This document shows positions 10,141 to 20,863 of a DNA stretch of 64,000 nt, one piece after another. The DNA is from Perognathus longimembris pacificus (lineage: Eukaryota > Chordata > Mammalia > Rodentia > Heteromyidae). The notes beneath the pieces are model-generated. The model worked only from the letters and a program-made list of their open reading frames with translations, had not been told where the DNA came from and did not search any database. The translations under genes were made by a program, and so were the position numbers. Each line of letters opens with the position of its first letter. Position 1 is the stretch's first letter. The stretch spans positions 74,562,267-74,626,266 of the forward strand of contig NC_063161.1 in the NCBI RefSeq assembly GCF_023159225.1, given 5' to 3'.

Positions 10141-11050
10141 GTAATCTTAGATGACATGTGAATTGCTTAGCTGGGATCCATCACTTTCAGAGAGATGTTG
10201 CTTTTGATAGACTGTAAAATTCTGCACATTCTACAACTGACTAAATAAATAGCATTGGAATGTTTAATCTGTGGCTGGGCTCTGCTGTTCCTTGTTAGGT
10301 CTGCTCCCAGCATTTAAATAACTCTGATCAGCCAAGCTAACTTAGCACTTCCCAAGCCCTAGGGAACAGAGGAACAAGCAAGGAGCCTGAGGAACGGGGA
10401 CCCAGTGCAACCCAGAGGACGCTCCTGAGGGCTGGAAAAGAATTCACGAGACATATTTAACAAGAAAGATTGGAGTCAGGTAATCTGCATAATATATCCA
10501 CTGGCATTAGTGCTGTCGCCCCGGAGTTGCGTCTCTGATAGGAAATTCGCAGTAGCTGTCTCTCACTGTCGGTTCTAATAAAGAGCCTTGGTCAGCCCGG
10601 CGTCCCTGGGAGCTCAGAGTTATGTTGTGTGAACCGCATGCGCCTGAGGCCTCTCATGCATGATTTAAAATGCTTTGTAAATGTCAATAGGTGGAAGCGC
10701 GTCGGGTCCCTTGTAGGCTTCTCGAATCTTCACAGATGTGTAAACCAAATGGGAGTCTCAAGGCCATCGCCAGTTTTTATACTTGCCTAACTGGGGGTTT
10801 AAGGTATTGCCGGGAGCAAAATAGCGCTGTGCGCAAGTCTCCATCCCACTGGCCAATGAAACCCTCCATTATGAAACCCTGGGTGCCTGCCCGTCTCCTG
10901 CGACCCGGAGTGGGCCCAGTTCATGAATAGTGAATGTTCATCAAACTCGATTTCTTCATTCTTGACTTTTTCTCAGAACATGCACTTTGACTGGATTGAA
11001 TTTACTGGTTCGTTTATACCCCTGCCTCCATTCCACAAGCAGCTCTACAG
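10141..11050. other. Candidate conserved non-coding block
   Basis: This unique, repeat-free block has several AT-rich homeodomain/GATA-like words (CATCACTTTCAGAGAG, TAAATAAATAGCATTGG, TTTAAATAACTCTGATCAGCC). It contains a run around 10480-10720 that looks constrained: GGTAATCTGCATAATATATCC, GCATGCGCCTGAGG and TGCATGATTTAAAATGC. The status is inferred from composition only. Confidence 0.35.
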
Positions 11051-11089
11051 GCCTGGAAAGAAAAGCCTCCACTGAGACTTTACAGATCT

Positions 11090-11200
11090 GGGGGTCCCCC
11101 TGGATCTGTCACTCTTTATCCTAGGGCGAGCAGCTTAGCCTTGGAGAGCTTAGCTTTCCGATCTGTTAAATAAAGGTGGTTGCATTAAAACACCTCCTCC
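11090..11200 (+). repeat. MIR fragment
   Basis: The phrase CTTAGCCTTGGAGAGCTTAGC followed by TTCCGATCTGTTAAATAAAGG matches the well-known MIR core wording (CTTAACCT...GAGCCTCAGTTTCCTCATCTGTAAAAT) with expected old-element divergence. Confidence 0.65.
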
Positions 11201-11410
11201 TCACCCCACCCCTCCCAGTACCAGTTATCAGGGCTTGGAGACTTGGTGACAGAAAGCCAATGTGACACTTCTGAAGTCAAGGAACACAAGAGACTTCTTA
11301 ATTAGGCCCAGCCTGCTCTGGGCAACACCAAGCCACTGCAGGAGCCCCCAGATGGCCCTCAACAACTGAGGGGTGGGGACGCCAGGGGGTCAGCCTGAAG
11401 ATCTTATGTC
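11201..11410. other. Unique non-coding DNA
   Basis: No gene or repeat is recognised. Confidence 0.4.
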
Positions 11411-11653
11411 TGGGCAGGGGTGGGGCTATGCCTGGGGATGGGGCCTCTGGGGCTGGGCTATGTTTGGGGGTGAGGCCTGTGGCTGGGGGCAGGGCTATGC
11501 CTGGGGCTGAGGCCTGTGGCTAGGGGCGGGGCTATGTCTGGGGGTGTGGCCTGTGGCTGGGGGCATGGCTATGTCTGGGGGTGTGGCCTGTGGTTGGGGT
11601 GGGGCTATGTCTGGGGGTGTGGCCTGTGGCTGGGGTGGGGCTATGCCTGGCCA
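11411..11653. repeat. G-rich minisatellite, ~36-bp unit, 7 copies
   Basis: Seven occurrences of GGCTATG(C/T)(C/T)TGGGG recur at roughly 35-38 base intervals, separated by GGCCTGTGGCTGGGG-type sequence. Units at the 3' end are nearly identical, units at the 5' end more diverged. The G-runs make this strand a possible G-quadruplex former. Confidence 0.95.
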
Positions 11654-11924
11654 TAGAAGCTCCTCCTCCCTACCACCTCATAGCTTTCTTTGTAAGGTGG
11701 TTTCCTCCTGTCTGAAGGGGCCAAAGCTGTTGACAGGAGGGCGTGCATGGCAGCACTGTCCTCCAGACTGGTCTCAGAGGCCGCTTCTTCCTGGCCAGTA
11801 CACCAGCATTGCTGGTTGGGTTTCTTGGGTCAGAACCTGTGGGTCCCTGTACCTGTCCACCGCTGCCGGGTCCTGGGTCTCTGCAGGTTCCCTGTCCAGA
11901 AGGGCCTGTGTTAGGGTGAGGAAG
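11654..11924. other. Unique non-coding DNA
   Basis: No gene is recognised. Chance frames occur on both strands. Confidence 0.4.
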
Positions 11925-12113
11925 GTGTGTGCCCTTCTCAGCCCTGTAGCCAGTGCCCTGAGTTCCAGTTCAGACTCAGTTTTCCTAACCTTTCTGTGCT
12001 GGGTTCTCATCTGTAAAGTTGGGTAATAAAATGAGACTTACCTCACCGGGCTATGTACAGGAAGTTCCTAGCCGAGTGGCCAGCACTTAGAAGTGTTAGC
12101 TATTATTAAAGCT
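11925..12113 (+). repeat. MIR element
   Basis: A long MIR match runs from CTCAGTTTTCCTAACC through TTCTCATCTGTAAAGTTGGG, AATAAAATGAGACTTACCTC and CACTTAGAAGTGTTAGCTAT to TATTA. This is the consensus order of a nearly complete MIR 3' two thirds, in plus orientation. Confidence 0.85.
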
Positions 12114-12630
12114 GGCTCCTTTTCTTGATGCGCTTATTTCTTTGGAACTTTTCACCAGTGAGCCTGGGCAGGCTCTCACAACAACGCTGGGACACACATC
12201 TCCTGATGGCGTCTTCTCCACCCTGGTGAGGAGGGGAGATGGAGGCCTCCTGCCTCCTTCATCCTTAAAGCTCCCCTGCCACACAGGGCTGGGGTCTCCT
12301 CCCCTCTGGCCGGGTGTCTGGCAGCCGCTCCTCGTCCACCCTGGAGCCAGCCTGGTGGAAACAGACTCCCACTTGGCCTTGTATAACATCAAGTAGACAT
12401 TTCTGTGCCGCCCTCTCCTGGGACTCACGTCGGGGTGACTTTCCGTGGCTGTTGACAAATTTTTAGACACTCAGCTTTTATCAGCAGAAGCCTTGAGGAG
12501 TGACAGATGGTCCTCTGAAGAGTGGTACACACACCCTGTAAGATGTCAGCAGGCTCATTTATAACCCGGTGGTGTCCAGCGTTTAAGCCGGGGCTCTGAG
12601 CACAGGCTGCAGCTATCTCATTCTTGCCCC
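12114..12630. other. Unique non-coding DNA
   Basis: No gene or repeat family is recognised. Overlapping frames on both strands are not convincing. Confidence 0.45.
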
Positions 12631-13430
12631 GCCCCGCCCTCCCCTCCCCAGCACTTTCCGCAGCTGTTCTGGCTGAAGACCTGGTTGACATCTCTAATAG
12701 ATATCAAAGGGAGAGCCTCTCACTTTATCACTGTCTGTTTCAGCACCAGTGGCCGGTCCCCACGGGCTGTCAGAACCTGGCAGCCGGCACATTATGGGAA
12801 AGGTGACTTGCTGGGTCTTGGGGCCCTGAGGACATTATTAAGTGCTCAGGAACCTTGTTAGCTCATAAAGTTGGTTCAAACCAATTATTGCTCTGCAGCC
12901 ATTACCAGTGCCAAGAATGTAAGTCTTTTAAATCCTTGCCCATAAAGCCATTCTCCCCTCCCCCCACCATGTCATAGAGCAAGACTTCTGATCCGGTCCT
13001 GCGCGTCCCCCAGTGGCTGCTGAGACTGAACGCCCGCTGGCTGCTCGGTGTGGGTGCCTTGCCCCTCCGGCTCCAGAGAGACAGCGAGACTGCTATTTAT
13101 AGACTTGCTTTCTCTCTCCCCAGTTCATCGCAGCCAGTTTTGACACCCCATCCCAGTAATCTGATCAGCCATGCTGCTTTTAAATGAAGCTCCAGGCCTT
13201 GGCCTCTGCCGAGAAGGTGACAGCTGTCAGATACAGATAGCAGGCTACAGATCCAGCCCTCTAAAACCCTCTCGTTCATTCCCGTTCCAGATCATTGGCC
13301 ACAGCTTGAAACCCTGCTTTACAGTCGGCCGATTAGTTGGCAAGAGATCTACATACCGTATTAGCAAGGTCAGCCCTGCGGTGGAGGCAGAGACCTCAGC
13401 CCAGGCACTATTTTTAAACCTGTAGCCATT
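12631..13430. other. Candidate conserved non-coding block
   Basis: This unique block has constrained-looking stretches: CTCTAATAGATATCAAAGGGA (12692-12712, containing a TCF/LEF-like ATCAAAG), TTATCACTGTCTGTTTCAGC, ACCAATTATTGCTCTGCAGCC (12879-12899) and CTGATCAGCCATGCTGC (13160-13176). No SINE interrupts it. Enhancer function is inferred. Confidence 0.35.
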
Positions 13431-13477
13431 CGTTAAAGCCAGTTATTTCTGTACATGTCTCTCTTCCTTCTTAATCT

Positions 13478-13686
13478 TTTTTTTTTTTTTTTTTTGCCAG
13501 TCCTGGGGCTTGAACTCAGAGCCTGAGTACTGTCCCTGGCTTCTTTTTGCTCAAGGCTAGCACTCTGCTGCTTGAGCCACAGTGCCACTTCTGGCTTTTT
13601 CCATATATGTGGTGCTGAGGAATCGAACCCAGGGTTTCATGTATACAAGGCAAGCACTCTTGCCACTAGGCCATATTTTCAGCCCT
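13478..13686 (-). repeat. ID-headed composite SINE, minus strand, full length
   Basis: On the minus strand the order is an ID-like tRNA head (plus-strand GGCAAGCACTCTTGCCACTAG and GAATCGAACCC), then the shared ID-like body (CTGCTTGAGCCACAGTGCC), then the shared tail and a poly-A (plus-strand T-run 13479-13495). It lacks the 7SL-like head and has the same architecture as the copy at 51017. Short similar flanks (CTTAATCTTT and CTTATCTTTC) may be the target-site duplication. Confidence 0.9.
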
Positions 13687-13721
13687 TATCTTTCTTTTTC
13701 TTCACTCCCATAAAACCAAAG

Positions 13722-13935
13722 GAAAGAACCAGGTGCCCGTGGCATGCACCTGCCAACCTAGCTATTCAGGAGGCTGAGGTCTGAGGATCATGGTTAGGAG
13801 CCAGCCTGGGCAGGAAATTCCATGAGACTCTTACCTCCAATTGACCAGCAAAAAGCTGGAAGTAGCACTGTAGCTCAAGTGGTAGAGCGCTCAAGGCAAG
13901 CACTCAGGCCCCAAGTTCAAGCCCCAAGACAATGA
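13722..13935 (+). repeat. Composite SINE, plus strand
   Basis: The 7SL-like head (GCATGCACCTGCCAACCTAGC), the linker (CTCCAATTGACCAGCAAAAAGC) and the ID-like body (GCTCAAGTGGTAGAGCGC) are all present, ending CCCAAGTTCAAGCCCC. The tail expands into the following GGGAA array. Confidence 0.88.
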
Positions 13936-14070
13936 AAAGGAAAGAAAAAGAAAGGGAAGGGGAAGGGGAAGGGGAAGGGGAAGGGGAAAGGGAAGGGAAG
14001 GGAAGGGAAGGGAAGGGAAGGGAAGGGAAGGGAAGGGAAGGGAAGGGAAGGGAAGGGAAGGGAAAGGAAG
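13936..14070. repeat. GGGAA/GAAAG microsatellite seeded on a SINE tail
   Basis: About 130 bases of (GGGAA)n, with GAAAG and GGGGAA variants at the 5' end, follow the SINE directly. The strand is pure purine and could form triplex DNA. GGAA units also match ETS-factor core sites. Confidence 0.95.
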
Positions 14071-14550
14071 GCATGGGCAGAGTCATGGGCCATAGGTGGG
14101 ATGAAGGAGACATTTCCAATCTGGTCAGGATGCGGCCTCTCATGACACCAGCCATATTCCTCCCAGAATCAGAATGTGCTGGGGGACACTCAGCCCTGGG
14201 GGTCCTGAGCCCTGGCTCAGTCAGGGGGGTGGGGGGGGGGGACTCTGGCCAATGAGTGGCTCATAAGTTGTGGTCTGTGGCCTGTTAAGCTCAGTTAACA
14301 CACACCATCCACACAAGTTGAAATCCTCCCTAGTGTACAGGTGCTTGACCCTGGTTCTCATCCAGTAGTTGGGCCTGGTTTGCAAGACTTCCCTCACCAG
14401 GATGCTCTTTGCTCTGGCACCTTGCAGGGAGAGCTCAGAGGCCTGGCCTGGCACTCTGGGACCGTCCTGGTAAAGTGGCTGCCTTCCTCATAGTACCAGC
14501 CCTGCTCTGCTGCAGTCAGCACCAATGCCAGCCCACAGTCACCTTCACAC
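14071..14550. other. Unique non-coding DNA
   Basis: No gene is recognised. A G-run of more than ten bases lies at about 14226-14240. Confidence 0.4.
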
Positions 14551-15150
14551 ACCTGCTGTCCAGCTCTCAGCTCTCAAACTCGTCATCTGACCACTCTTGC
14601 CTCAGCCTTCTTCCTCCCTCTCCCCGCCTCCACCCCCCACAATGGAGTACTGGGACCCCATACAACCTCCTATCCTCCACACTTCCGGTCCTCACCCAGA
14701 CCCTGGGGGTTCCATCCCTGTTCAAGGTCAAGCTGCTCTTGGCTATGTCGCCTCCCTTCTCTCACCTCCTTGCAGCTTTCATCTTACATCCCCAATTTCT
14801 GTGCTGCATTTCCAGAGGTCTTGCAGATCATGGCTTCGCAGATTCCAGGACACTGGAGGCCCTGGCTGTGTCACCATCCACCATCCTATCACTTCGGCAC
14901 TCATTTGCAGACTGTCCCCAACATGCCCAAGCTCCTTGGCCTGCTCTTGCTCTTCTCCCTCTCTGTAGAGCCTTAGCAGGACACCTCTTGGTATACACAG
15001 TGTACTTAGTAGGTATACTCAGTGAGTACTCCGCACACATACCCAGTGAGTACTCAGCACACGTACTGGGTCAGTTGCTGTGCCTGAGTACACAAGTGAA
15101 GGCCACTCTGCCCACAAGCGCACTTGAGCTGAAGACTTTCCAGAAGCTTC
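14551..15150. other. Non-coding DNA, possible old LINE (L2-like) remnants
   Basis: Pyrimidine-rich wording such as TCACCTTCACACACCTGCTG and TCTGACCACTCTTGCCTCAGCC is loosely like degraded L2, but not diagnostic. A 24-bp tandem pair, CAGTGAGTACTC.GCACAC, occupies 15020-15067. The long open frame across this region has no protein-like features. Confidence 0.3.
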
Positions 15151-15159
15151 CTGTGCAGA

Positions 15160-15215
15160 TCACGGGCTCCGCCTCAGTTTCCTCCTCTGCAGTGTGAGAT
15201 GAGCTTGTCGGGAGG
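15160..15215 (+). repeat. Possible MIR core fragment
   Basis: GCCTCAGTTTCCTCCTCTGCAG followed by TGTGAGATGAG matches the MIR core phrase over a short distance. It is too short for a firm call. Confidence 0.35.
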
Positions 15216-16240
15216 ACGGGAGACCTATGGAGGTGGGGTGCCGGCACCCCATCTGGCAGGAAGCAGGGAGGATGGGTGTCCCTGTCCTTGGTGGTCTGTG
15301 GTACTCCTGGAGAGGTGGGCTGGATGTACCACACACCCCGCCTTGCACTGAGTCATTGGAAGTTTTGTGAATGGACCTGGGGTGCTGGGTAGCTCCAGCT
15401 CACAACTCTACTTCTGGTTCAGAGCCGGGGTGGAAGGTGTGTTCCACTTCTCAGCTGCCAGGGCTGGGGGCTGGGGCCATCTGGGCTCTGTAGAGGGGCC
15501 TGGGGACCCCCCTCCACCCCCAGGCCAGCTGCTGTGTGAGGGGCAGAGAGAGCCCCTAGCCCCAGTCCTTGCAGGGCGGGATGTGGATGGAACCTGGCCT
15601 TTAGCTAGGGGGTTGGGGTGGGGGCAGTGTTGGGATGCCTGTGCTCCGAGTCCAGCCCGTGTGTTTGCAGTGGGAGGTCTGGGTGAGGCGTCAGCAAGGC
15701 AGCTCTGTGGAACGGAGACACCGCTCAGGGGGTGAGTGGTGGGCTTTCTGTTGTGCCGCCGAGTTCAGGGTGGCAGGGAATCCTGCATCCCACCTGGCAG
15801 CCCAGGGGTGAGCCCCAGGGTGTGTGCGGCAGCCAGCCGGTAGGGGAGGGGGCCGTGCTTGTGTCATAGGAAGGAAACTGATCGCCTTGGTGAGTGGCCG
15901 GAAGAACGGAGGGAAGCGATTTCTTCCTTGCCATCCCTACGTGGGGTCAGAGGGCTCATTTCCTGTATGTGTGGAGGTTGCGGCACAGGGAGTCTTAGGA
16001 GGAAGCGGGACGGGGAGGGGGCAGGGGAACGTGGAATATTACTAAGAGCAACGTATTCCTCAGCATCCATCATCCCATCCACCGGAGCCCGCCCCGGGCC
16101 TCGTCACCGCACGGGTGACAATAGCTGCCTGGCAGAGAGGTTTTCCAGGCCCCGCCTGCACGGGGACTCGGTGGCTGCTTTTCAAGAAAGGTCAGGGTCG
16201 GTGCCACGCTGAATAGGAGCGCAAGTGTGTTTCGGCCTTT
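15216..16240. other. Unique GC-rich non-coding DNA
   Basis: No gene is recognised. Open frames overlap on both strands. CpG is slightly elevated around 15870-16150 without an identifiable promoter. Confidence 0.4.
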
Positions 16241-17300
16241 TGTAGGCCACGGGCACTGCTGGGCATTGATCTGAAAATCTGGTCTGTTGCAGGCCTTTGC
16301 TCTCGAGGGAGATTAATATTTTAGCTATTCCTTTTTGTTCAGGGCTTCTAAATGTATTTGGAATGAAAAGAAAGGTTAAAGAGGGGCTCTGGGACGGCTA
16401 GCTTCAGAGACTAGATCATTCCATGAAGGGAAATCAATTAAAAAGGGTTGACTGAGAACATTTATCCATTTAGCTTCCCCGCTATTGAATTTCCATGATG
16501 GGCCTGGACTCTGCGGAGAGGACGGGAGTTAATGGCAATTGTTCCTTTCTCCTCAAAATTTATTATCTGGTTTATTCAATGGAAAACACTCCATCAAGCC
16601 AGATAGAGGCCGTAGGCCCTATTGATAGATGTGCCTGTGTGGGGCTGGGAGGGTTGGAGCAGGGAGGTTTGTCACAGATGTCCGGCCTTTGAAGGAAAAT
16701 TAAACAAGTATCTCATTACGGGCTGCCTCGCTGGAGGTGGCCGCAGCCGGGCTAGATTTAATGAGCTTGGGAACTCGACCTCTGTGCTGTCAAAGTTTAC
16801 CGCGCCCCATCTTTCTGAAGAACCCCCCTCTATTTAGGCCCACTCAAGCAAAGGAGAAAGGCACCCTGCTGTTCCCTCCCTTTCAACTCCGGAGAAGGGC
16901 ATAATGCACTTTTTGTGCCTTGCATCCAGAGGAATTATGTGTGCTAATTTGATTAGGGGAGTTGTGATTAACTGGAAAATGAGGGCTTTGCTAAGACTTT
17001 CACACGCTTAATTTATCCCTTGCAAAGCAGAGGTAACATTGTGTCAGGAAGCTCGGAAGGCATATGGGAACGGCACTCCATGGCCAGACAGCTTTTCAGA
17101 CCCAGCAGTATCCGGCATGTCCACGGTTCATCTTGGGATAATCATTTTAGAGCATTCGATTTGCTGCAGAATACAAATTGCATTTGGCACTGCCAGTTAA
17201 ACGGTTCAAAGGATAATGAGATTAATAGAGTAGGAAACTTAGCTGAGCAAAGGAAGATTTTTTTTCCTTCCTTAACACCATTGCATAACTAGTTTCAAGG
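16241..17300. other. Long candidate conserved non-coding block
   Basis: About 1 kb is AT-richer, repeat-free and dense in developmental-factor words: GAGATTAATATTTTAGC (16308-16324), GGAAATCAATTAAAAAGGG (16429-16447), TTGATTAGGGGAGTTGTGATT (16949-16969), GGATAATCATTTTAGAGC (17136-17153), GCATTTGGCACTGCCAG (17180-17196, NFI-like) and GGATAATGAGATTAATAGAG (17211-17230). It is the strongest compositional enhancer candidate upstream of the CpG island. Confidence 0.45.
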
Positions 17301-17477
17301 GAAAGTTGGTTGAAAAAAATGCTGCCACTCTCCTCCAAAGAATGCATGCGTTACATTCTGAGGTTACGTGCACGCCTTGTCTTCCTCATGAACATCGGGA
17401 AATGTGCTTGGAGCAGATGGAGGTGTGCAAGCTTACCATGCAGTGGCGAGGCCTCACGCTCTACCAAGACATTTTCC

Positions 17478-17481
<4 letters not shown>

Positions 17482-17515
<34 letters not shown>

Positions 17516-17758
17516 CACGCACATGTACAACAGGCACAAGTACAGGAACTTGAGCTGGACATTGTCCCTGAGCTTTTTCACTCAAGGCTGTTGCTCTACC
17601 ACTTGAGTCACAGCTCCACTTCTGGCTTTTTTTGGTGGTTAATTGAAGATATGAGTCTCATGGACTTTCCTGCCCTGGTTGGCTTAGAACCACAGTCCAC
17701 AGATCTCAGCCCCCAGAGTGGCTGGGATTACAGGTGTGAGTCACTGGTGCCTGGCCTC
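17482..17758 (-). repeat. Composite SINE, minus strand, GT microsatellite at its 3' end
   Basis: A pure (GT)n run (17482-17512) abuts the reversed SINE. The body follows (TGCTCTACCACTTGAGTCAC), then the linker (TGGTTAATTGAAGATATGAG) and the reversed 7SL-like head (GGCTGGGATTACAGGTGTGAG). Confidence 0.9.
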
Positions 17759-17805
17759 CATTTTTCTTGAATAGATGCTTTGGTGCTTAGCTGCCAAGAT
17801 CTAGT

Positions 17806-17869
17806 TCTGTCTCCTTACCCCTGTGGCAGTTTCGGAATCTGTCTCCTTACCCCTGTGGCAGTTTCAGAA
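17806..17869. repeat. Perfect-register 32-bp tandem duplication
   Basis: Two adjacent 32-base units start TCTGTCTCCTTACCCCTGTG, at 17806 and 17838, and differ only near the end (TTCGGAA versus TTCAGAA). This is a recent small duplication. Confidence 0.95.
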
Positions 17870-18620
17870 TCACCAACATCGTCTTCACCATCAGACATTC
17901 CCATGGAGCTGAGGATCTTTGAATCAAACCACTTGAAGTTCCTGTTCCAGATCTTTCTCTAAAGATCTCTCTGTCCTGGATGATTGCAAACTTCCACCCT
18001 GCTTGGTGCTGGGCCTGGTGTGTTTACCAGGAGACTTGGCCCTCTCTGTGCTTGCGCCTGCATCCTACGAGCAAGTAATGAATTCCTGTTTTGCGTTGAG
18101 CCCCGGACATTTGGACTTTTCCACTCCAATCAGTCAGTCGATAAAGGGTCCATGCATGGTGAGTTAGGTAGGAGTGGCTCCCACCTCTCCTCAGACAGAC
18201 CCTGAATGCGGGCGCTGGCCAGGGCTGACCACTGGCCCAGCCTGGATAGAGATGCCTTGTTCTCCCAGAGTCCGGAGGCTTTGGTGTGGAGCCTGTGGCT
18301 GCTCTTAACCCCTCCGCCCCCGGGTCCCCGCTCTGCAGAGCGGCATGCGGCCCAGGCTGGCCCATTCCCACCATAGGATCAAGGCCAGAGGGGGAGACCA
18401 GGGCATCCCAGCATGCATTTGGCGTTTTCCTGTGGCAGCAGTTGTCTTGAGTCAGGGCCTGGTCTTTGGGAAACCAGGCCCTGCTGCCTTGGCGCTGTTG
18501 CTGGGCGATGGTTCCGCTCGGTTGCCTAAGCAGAAAGGATGGGTCCGTCCTGGGGCCCGCAGATAGCGAGGCTTCATTAAAACGCTCACCGAGACCCCAG
18601 ACAGATGAACGGTCTCCGGT
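17870..18620. other. Unique non-coding DNA
   Basis: No gene is recognised. Several overlapping frames on both strands lack protein-like character. Confidence 0.45.
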
Positions 18621-19080
18621 CGGAGCTCTTTCCATCTACCCCATCTGTTCGCTGCAGTGTTAATTAAATCTACTGAGATTATTTTTGGCCTTCTGCAGGA
18701 ACAGAAAGCCAGCCTGTGCCAGTGTCCACTGGTTCCTGAGCTTTCCTGCCAGTCACTAATGAGCGGGCACGTGGGGCACCCCTGCCCACGCACCCCTCCC
18801 TTCGCCAGCCATCATGAGCTGCTAATAGGGTAAGCACTGAATGTGCCAGGCCCCAGCGCTGCTCTGGCCCCACCCCACTCTGGCCCCAGCCCCTGCCCTG
18901 CCTTGCTACTAAAGAGAGCAGACTAATGAATGATTCCACTTGTGGTTAGCTCGCTAATGGAAATGACAGGCCTCAAATCACCTTCAAGCATGCGGCCCGA
19001 TGCTTGTCTGTGCAATCGGGGGCCCGCTGTTGGCACCTGACACTTCCAATACCATAACGGCGCTGGAACACGTGCCTTCT
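18621..19080. other. Candidate conserved non-coding block
   Basis: Contains GTGTTAATTAAATCTACTGAG (18657-18677) followed by ATTATTTTTGGCC, then AGACTAATGAATGATTCC (18922-18939) and GCTCGCTAATGGAAATGACAGG (18949-18970). The TAAT-rich clusters and lack of repeats suggest a regulatory element. Confidence 0.3.
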
Positions 19081-20390
19081 GAATGCTGTCACGCAGCACG
19101 GCCTTGCTGGGGGCTGCCTGGCGCTCCTACTCCGTCCGTGATGGAAATGACAGCTCGCCGCAGGCCTGTCAGCCCCACTTTGGAAGTCTGTACATCCTCA
19201 TACCCCGTAGGAGCTCATCTGGGGGTCTCAACAGCAACCTGCTGCAAGTTCCCCCAGCCTGTCCCCTCCCTCCAGCCCCGTCCTCCACTGGTTTGGCTCT
19301 TCTTAAGGATGCAGATTTGGGGGAACAATTTCCCTTTCCGATTCCAGGAGGTAGCAGTTAGCACAGAAGGCAGCACGGCTGTCCCCAGTAGTAGGTGGAA
19401 GGCTGTTCTTCACAGTCAAGGATTAAGACGAGTTATGCCTTCCCATTAGTGGAGTTCTTCATGGACGCCAGTGTCCCCAAATGCAGATTCTTCTTTGGCC
19501 TGCCAGGTTTCCCAGGCAGAGCCTGGGCATTTGTTAGGACAGTACAGGGCTGGGGTGGGGACTTGGGTCTAGGGTCCCACATCAGGGGACTGGGCTGCTC
19601 TGTAACAGAGCCCTGTGCCCCTCAGTGCTTCAAAGCCTGGACTAGAGGCCAGTGTGTGCAGCCCACTCTTCTAAGCCCCTGAGACACAAAGAAGGGGGTG
19701 AAAGAAAGGGTTCCCTAGCACTGCCTGCCCAATGAGCTCTGCTTCTAATCCCTCATTCCACCCGTGAAGTCTCAGCCCTAGCCTGGGGAAACTTTGGGTC
19801 TCTGACATCCTAGTTTTGTCTGTGCCCTGAGACATTGTGTCTGGTGGCTCAGGGAGGAATTGTCCAGGCTTGTCCAAAACATGCATTTGCCTGAGCATGC
19901 ATCTCACCTCTCCCTGAGCACAGTTCTCCTCCCTCTCACACTAAGGATGGACATCTCTCTGGATGACCTTCCCTGCTCCCTGCAGCCAGCCCTTCCCAGC
20001 ACTTACTGACAGGAACTCTATGGAGCACAGACACAGGAAACACGAGTGGGTCTTCTCTATTCTCAGGGAGATCCCAGTAGGCACCTAAGGAGAAAGAGTT
20101 TGTGGTTTGCAGATTTCTGGCTTAGACCATCTGCAGAAAGTGTCCCTGTGGTGGGGCAGCAGGAAGGCTGTGTTTACTGAACATATCTTGCTGGCATTTC
20201 CTAGCCCCCAGGTCAGGGACTGGTGTGTGTGGTCTGAGGTCTGCAGGGGCCCTGCCCTGAGACTCACCCTGGGCTACAGAGTGGAAGATGGAAGAAGGTG
20301 AATTTCTGCGTGGCACCTTGCTTTCTTTACACGGATGTTCTGGCAATGTCATGCAGGTGCTAGGGTCACAAGCAGTTGAACTACTATGTG
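19081..20390. other. Unique non-coding DNA
   Basis: No gene or repeat family is recognised over this stretch apart from chance open frames. Confidence 0.4.
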
Positions 20391-20634
20391 TGTACACACA
20401 CACACACACACTAGTATCGGGGCTTGAACTCAGGACCCTTCACTCTCTCCTTGCATTCTCACTCAAGGCTGGTGCTCTACTATTTGAATCACACCTCCAC
20501 TTTAGACTTTTTGCTGGTTAACTGGAGGTAAGAATCTCTTGGATTTGTCTGCCTAGGCTGACTGAGCTTTGATCCTCAGATCTCAGCCTCTTAAGTAGCT
20601 TGGATTGCAGGCGTGAGCAGCCAGTGCCTGGCTG
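20391..20634 (-). repeat. Composite SINE, minus strand, with CA/TG tail
   Basis: A CA run (20394-20411) abuts CGGGGCTTGAACTCAGGACCC and GGTGCTCTACTATTTGAATC (reversed body). TGCTGGTTAACTGGAGGTAAG (reversed linker) and TCTTAAGTAGCTTGGATTGC (reversed head) follow. Confidence 0.88.
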
Positions 20635-20863
20635 TGAGCTGCTTTTGAACATGTGCTTCCTCCATCTCCTGATGCATGATGGCCAAAAGCCATGAGACTG
20701 CAGGCGGTCCTGTGACGGTGGGCTCTCTGCTCACAATGACTGCTGGACATCCAGAACCTACCTCACAGCTCTTGTTACAAAGAAGCTGCTAAGGCTTACC
20801 AGAACCTCATTCCTTCCCCCGTGCTGTTACCTACCTCCTTTCTTCTCTCTTTTACTTACAGGG

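Noticed and set aside
11411..11653. CRISPR-like array
   Set aside because: The spacers are as repetitive as the repeats, and the DNA is mammalian; this is a minisatellite.
14409..15197. 262-codon plus-strand frame
   Set aside because: No domain, signal peptide or homologous wording is recognised, and a second long frame overlaps it. Parts look like degraded repeat.
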